DNA of 38,533 nt from Betaproteobacteria bacterium (GTDB lineage Bacteria > Pseudomonadota > Gammaproteobacteria > Burkholderiales > Eutrophovitaceae): contig CP070643.1 in NCBI GenBank assembly GCA_020354125.1, forward strand, positions 4,128,113 through 4,166,645, in the 5' to 3' direction. The translations under genes and the position numbers were made by a program. The notes under the pieces were generated by a model. That model was given only the letters and a program-made list of their open reading frames with translations. It had not been told where the DNA came from and did no database searches. Shown in pieces: positions 33,633 through 38,533 of this stretch. Positions within the stretch are counted from its first letter, which is position 1. Each line of letters begins with the position of its first letter.

Positions 33633-33664
33633 AAAAAAGGGCGGGGAAGTGCCCCGCCCTTTTG
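33633..33664 (-). terminator. Rho-independent terminator of glnA
   Basis: Stem AAAAGGGCGGGG / CCCCGCCCTTTT around a 5-base loop (AAGTG on the plus strand), with a T6 run on the minus strand. It lies 16 bp after the glnA stop. Confidence 0.92.
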
Positions 33665-33680
33665 CTTTCGCGGGTTGCCG

Positions 33681-35093
33681 TTACGAGCTGTAGTACATGA
33701 TGAACTCAACCGGGTGCGGGGTAGTGCGGAACCGGGTGACCTCTTCCATCTTCAGTTCAATGTAGGCATCCACCATGTCGTCGGACATCACGCCGCCCTT
33801 GGTCAGGAACGCGCGTTCGCTGTCCAGATGACCGAGCGCCTCTTCGAGGGAGGAGCAAACGTGGGTGATCTCGGCTCTTTCCTCTGGTGGCAGGTCGTAC
33901 AGATTCTTGTCAATCGGATCGCCGGGGTGAATCTTGTTCTCGACGCCGTCCAGCCCGGCCATGAGCATTGCCGTGTATGCGAGATACGGATTTGCCGTCG
34001 GGTCGGGAAAGCGCACCTCGATGCGTCGCGCCGCGTCGCCGCTGACGTGCGGGATCCTCACGGCTGCGGAACGGTTGCGAGCCGAGTAGGCAAGATTGAT
34101 TGGCGCTTCAAATCCCGGCACCAGGCGCTTGTAGGAGTTGGTGCCGGGATTGGTGATCGCGTTCAGCGCGCGCGCATGCTTGATGATGCCGCCAATGTAA
34201 TACAACGCTACCTCGGAAAGGCCCGCATATCCGTTACCGGCGAAAAGATTCTTGCCGTCTTTCCATACCGACTGGTGCACGTGCATGCCCGAGCCATTGT
34301 CGTCGACGACCGGTTTCGGCATGAAGGTCGCCGTCTTGCCATACGATGCAGCGACATTCCATACGGTGTATTTCAGAATCTGCATCCAGTCGGCGCGCTT
34401 GACCAGGCTATTGAAACGGGTGCCGATTTCGTTCTGGCCCGCAGCCGCGACTTCGTGGTGGTGCACCTCGACTTCAACACCTTGTGATTCCAGTGCCAGC
34501 GATATGGCGTTGCGGATGTCCTGCAGCGAGTCTGCCGGCGGCACCGGGAAGTATCCGCCTTTAGGCTGCGCGCGGTGGCCCATGTTGCCGCCCTCGAATT
34601 CGATGGCCGAGGACCACGGAGCTTCCTCTGAACTGATCTTCACAAAGCTGCCTGACATGTCAACATTCCAGGTCACACCGTCAAAGATGAAGAACTCTGG
34701 CTCCGGTCCAAAATAAGCCGTGTCGCCGACACCGGTTGACTTGAGGTAGGCTTCGGCACGCTTGGCAATCGATCGCGGGTCGCGGTCGTAGCCTGCGCCG
34801 TCGGAAGGCTCAACGACATCGCAGGTAAGGTTGAGAACCGGTTCGTCGGTGAACGGATCGATGCGGGCCGTCTCCGGGTCTGGCATCAGCAGCATGTCCG
34901 AGGCCTGAATACCTTTCCAGCCGGCGATCGAAGATCCGTCGAAGGCGTGGCCGTCCTCGAATTTGCCTTCGTCGAAATACTTGGCAGGGACTGACACGTG
35001 TTGTTCTTTGCCGCGGGTGTCAGTGAAGCGCAGGTCAACGAACTTGATGTCGTTGTCCTTGATCATTTTCAATACGTCGGCCGCTGAAGCCAT
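33681..35093 (-). CDS. glnA: Glutamine synthetase, type I
   Basis: GlnA makes glutamine from glutamate, ammonia and ATP as a dodecamer and is the main ammonia-assimilating enzyme. The 470-residue length is that of the GS-I-beta type. Motifs include [17 protein letters not shown], the metal-binding PEPEFFIFD, the ATP-binding [16 protein letters not shown], the NRSAAVRIP active-site segment and the adenylylation site NLYDLPPEE with Tyr399. The ATG has AGGAGAG upstream. The upstream region shows a sigma-54 promoter and two NtrC-type sites, so it should be induced by nitrogen limitation. It is transcribed alone and ends at a strong terminator before the DUF4124-ntrBC group. Confidence 0.98.
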   Translation of the reverse strand: MASAADVLKMIKDNDIKFVDLRFTDTRGKEQHVSVPAKYFDEGKFEDGHAFDGSSIAGWKGIQASDMLLMPDPETARIDPFTDEPVLNLTCDVVEPSDGAGYDRDPRSIAKRAEAYLKSTGVGDTAYFGPEPEFFIFDGVTWNVDMSGSFVKISSEEAPWSSAIEFEGGNMGHRAQPKGGYFPVPPADSLQDIRNAISLALESQGVEVEVHHHEVAAAGQNEIGTRFNSLVKRADWMQILKYTVWNVAASYGKTATFMPKPVVDDNGSGMHVHQSVWKDGKNLFAGNGYAGLSEVALYYIGGIIKHARALNAITNPGTNSYKRLVPGFEAPINLAYSARNRSAAVRIPHVSGDAARRIEVRFPDPTANPYLAYTAMLMAGLDGVENKIHPGDPIDKNLYDLPPEERAEITHVCSSLEEALGHLDSERAFLTKGGVMSDDMVDAYIELKMEEVTRFRTTPHPVEFIMYYSS

Positions 35094-35148
35094 TTTTCTC
35101 TCCTGGACTAATGGATTGGTTTATGGAACAAATGAGCGACACGCCTCA

Positions 35149-35163
35149 GCAGAAAGCGTGCCC
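35149..35163 (-). promoter_or_regulatory. glnA: Sigma-54 promoter of glnA
   Basis: On the minus strand the sequence is GGGCACGCTTTCTGC, against the consensus TGGCACG-N4-TTGC. The essential GG (-24) and GC (-12) have exactly ten bases between them. Transcription should start about 12 bases downstream, giving a leader of roughly 45 bases. Confidence 0.75.
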
Positions 35164-35226
35164 CAACATAAAATACTTATTTTTCAGTTGGTTAGGCCCA
35201 ACGCAGGGATGCGTGAACCCAGATTA

Positions 35227-35243
35227 TGCACCAAAATGATGCG
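35227..35243. promoter_or_regulatory. NtrC-binding site 1 upstream of glnA
   Basis: TGCACCAAAATGATGCG differs at only two positions from the palindrome TGCACCAAAATGGTGCA used at enterobacterial glnA. It is centred about 100 bp upstream of the predicted sigma-54 start. Confidence 0.75.
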
Positions 35244-35258
35244 CCACGTTTTTAGTCC

Positions 35259-35275
35259 CGCACTCGTATGGTGCG
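35259..35275. promoter_or_regulatory. NtrC-binding site 2 upstream of glnA
   Basis: CGCACTCGTATGGTGCG is a near-palindrome with the same half-sites. Its centre is 32 bp, about three helical turns, from site 1, as for the paired enhancer sites of E. coli glnA. Confidence 0.7.
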
Positions 35276-35370
35276 GGTCTGGCGAAAAACGGACTCGTTT
35301 GACACACTTCGATGGGCGCAAGGTCAAAAACAGGCTGTCTTTCGGCCAGTGACACCAAAAGGCGAGAAAA

Positions 35371-35820
35371 ATGACGATTTCAGAGATGCTCGACGCGGCA
35401 CAACAGAGGGCAAAAGGTAACAATCTGCCCTATATTGGTGCGCTCCTGCCCAGCGAGGCCTACGCGTTGCTCCAGCAAGCACCAGGCGCGAAGCTGGTTG
35501 ACGTGCGCACCCGTGCAGAATGGGATTATGTCGGTCGTGTGCCGGGCGCCGTGCAAATCGAATGGCAGCACTACCCGACCGGTCAACTCAATCCTGACTT
35601 TCTGACCGATCTGCAGGCACAGGTCGATGGAGAGGCACTGGTCATGTTTATTTGCCGCAGCGGTGCTCGCTCACACGCGGCGGCCACGGCTGCCGCGGCT
35701 GCTGGCTACACGCAGGTGTTTAACGTGTTAGAGGGCTTTGAGGGCAACAAGGACCAGAACGGGCACCGCAATACTGTCGGAGGCTGGCGGGTCGCCGGTT
35801 TGCCGTGGGTGCAGAACTGA
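35371..35820 (+). CDS. Rhodanese-like domain protein
   Basis: A 149-residue single-domain rhodanese, cytosolic. It shows LVDVRTRAEWDYVGRVPGAV at about 42-61 and the active-site loop FICRSGARSH with Cys95, the likely persulfide carrier, then GYTQVFNVLEGFEG. The CRSGARS loop and the C-terminal [10 protein letters not shown] are typical of single-domain sulfurtransferases. It is divergent from glnA, about 280 bp away. A perfect -35 TTGACA lies at 35299-35304, though no good -10 follows. The physiological sulfur acceptor is unknown. Confidence 0.9.
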   Translation: MTISEMLDAAQQRAKGNNLPYIGALLPSEAYALLQQAPGAKLVDVRTRAEWDYVGRVPGAVQIEWQHYPTGQLNPDFLTDLQAQVDGEALVMFICRSGARSHAAATAAAAAGYTQVFNVLEGFEGNKDQNGHRNTVGGWRVAGLPWVQN

Positions 35821-35840
35821 GGCGGTTTGAGCAGGGCGTG

Positions 35841-35870
35841 CGGCGCGTCCCGGACTGAGGACGCCGTTTT
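35841..35870 (+). terminator. Probable terminator after the rhodanese gene
   Basis: CGGC-GC-GTCC pairs with GGACGCCG (two-base bulge) around an 8-base loop, followed by TTTT. It sits between the convergent rhodanese and uppP genes. Confidence 0.5.
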
Positions 35871-35888
35871 CCGATCAGGAGGCTTGAC

Positions 35889-36704
35889 TCAAAGCGGGGT
35901 CCATTCAACCCAGCCCATCTGCCAGGTCAGCAGAACCAGACCACCGAATGCGATCCGGTACCAGGCGAAAGGCCGGAAGCTGTGACGTGCCACATAGGCT
36001 AGCAGGGCGCGCACGGTCAGCAATGCAGCGATAAAGGCGGCGATAAATCCGGTCGCAAACAGCGGCAAATCAGCCACTGTCAGCAAATCCCAGTTCTTGT
36101 AAAGATCATAAACGGTGGCCGCGAACATGGTCGGTATCGCCAGGAAGAACGAGAAGCGCGTAGCCGATTGCCGTGAAAGACCGAGCACCATGGCTCCCAT
36201 GATGGTCGCGCCGGAACGCGAAACACCCGGGAACATGGCGAGTGTCTGCGCGACCCCGACCTTGAGTGCGTCCTTCCAGGTCAGCTCGTCGATATCGTCG
36301 ATGCGCGGACGCAGCTGGCGCGACTCGATCCAGATGATTACCAAGCCGCCAACCATCAGTGCTGCGGCGACAGTCACAGGCGAGAACAGGTGGGTTTTGA
36401 TGGGCCGATGAAAAAGCACCCCGATTACGACGGCCGGCAGGAACGCAACCAGCAGGTTTGTGACGAAACGCTGGGACGTCTTGTCGCTGAACAGACCTAG
36501 TGTGACAGCGATGAGTTTCTCCCGCTGTGCCCAGCACACCGCCAGGATTGCGCCGAACTGTATGGCAATCGCGAAGACCTTGGCGCGTTCATCGGTGAAA
36601 TCGAGCAAGCTGGAAAAGACGATGAGATGTCCCGTGCTGGAGACCGGAATGAACTCGGTGAGACCTTCAATGATGCCGAGCAAAAACGCCTTGATCAGTT
36701 CCAT
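35889..36704 (-). CDS. uppP: Undecaprenyl-diphosphatase UppP (BacA)
   Basis: UppP dephosphorylates undecaprenyl pyrophosphate so the lipid carrier can be reused for peptidoglycan and other envelope polymers; overproduction gives bacitracin resistance. The 271-residue protein is integral to the inner membrane with about eight hydrophobic segments. Its two signature motifs are GLTEFIPVSSTGHL at 14-27 and PGVSRSGATI at 159-168, which contain the catalytic Glu, Ser and Arg. The length is normal. It is convergent with the rhodanese gene and is followed upstream by thiC, whose terminator separates the two. Confidence 0.96.
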   Translation of the reverse strand: MELIKAFLLGIIEGLTEFIPVSSTGHLIVFSSLLDFTDERAKVFAIAIQFGAILAVCWAQREKLIAVTLGLFSDKTSQRFVTNLLVAFLPAVVIGVLFHRPIKTHLFSPVTVAAALMVGGLVIIWIESRQLRPRIDDIDELTWKDALKVGVAQTLAMFPGVSRSGATIMGAMVLGLSRQSATRFSFFLAIPTMFAATVYDLYKNWDLLTVADLPLFATGFIAAFIAALLTVRALLAYVARHSFRPFAWYRIAFGGLVLLTWQMGWVEWTPL

Positions 36705-36786
36705 CTCATTTCTTTATTCGTGATTGTCAGGGTAGCGCCAGTAATCGTATCGGCTGCGTATGGAAGACATCGCGTGCTTTGACGAT

Positions 36787-36820
36787 AAAAAAGAAGCGGT
36801 CGGCTTTCGCCAACCGCTTC
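36787..36820 (-). terminator. Rho-independent terminator of thiC
   Basis: On the minus strand GAAGCGGTTGGC pairs with GCCGACCGCTTC (one U-G wobble) around a GAAA tetraloop, followed by T6. It lies 22 bp after the thiC stop. Confidence 0.92.
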
Positions 36821-36842
36821 CTTGGCAATCTGGCCAGATGAA

Positions 36843-38533
<1,691 letters not shown>

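Noticed and set aside
33405..34487. Plus-strand open frame of 360 codons opposite glnA
   Set aside because: Lies antisense to invariant glutamine synthetase motifs and crosses the glnA terminator; no ribosome site or recognisable domain.

Overview
The window is a stretch of Gram-negative, GC-rich chromosome, almost certainly from an environmental gammaproteobacterium. The evidence is a porin with a C-terminal Phe, LptF/LptG, type I glutamine synthetase with NtrB/NtrC, the block yqgE-ruvX-pyrR-pyrB with a degenerate dihydroorotase-like partner, and a free-standing trpGDC cluster. A lineage near the Xanthomonadales/Steroidobacterales/Woeseiales is my guess from gene content; no rRNA or tRNA is present to settle it.

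Left part (1-11.2 kb): a TylF-type O-methyltransferase; a roughly 700-bp leader; trpG-trpD-(GxxExxY gene)-trpC for tryptophan synthesis; a porin; an MFS exporter; an exported arginase/agmatinase-family enzyme; and a lipoprotein with two phospholipase D motifs.

Middle part (11.2-27.7 kb): housekeeping blocks. On the minus strand are pepA-holC-(small acidic protein)-valS. Divergent from pepA are lptF-lptG (LPS export permease). Then come RDD, DUF3106, DUF3619 and a sigma-70-family factor on the minus strand. After these lies a tightly overlapping plus-strand operon yqgE-ruvX-pyrR-pyrB-pyrX, followed by prlC and a DUF4124/glutaredoxin-like exported protein.

Right part (27.7-38.5 kb): an AT-richer methyltransferase, exonuclease III, and a repeat-rich spacer. 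Next is the nitrogen-control cluster: a DUF4124 gene, ntrB and ntrC, then glnA with a recognisable sigma-54 promoter and two NtrC sites. The window closes with a rhodanese, uppP, and thiC, which runs off the right edge.

The most unusual structure is a family of imperfect repeats with the core CTCTCACCGC..GGACGCAGAG. It occurs seven times in intergenic DNA. Six copies form three inward-facing pairs, so they look like terminal inverted repeats. One pair exactly brackets a GxxExxY (PD-(D/E)XK-like) gene inserted between trpD and trpC; a second pair encloses about 130 bp with a possible decayed remnant; a third encloses nested tandem and REP-like palindromic repeats. I read this as a small mobile or mobilisable element family, with a GxxExxY protein as the only cargo gene and non-coding derivatives.
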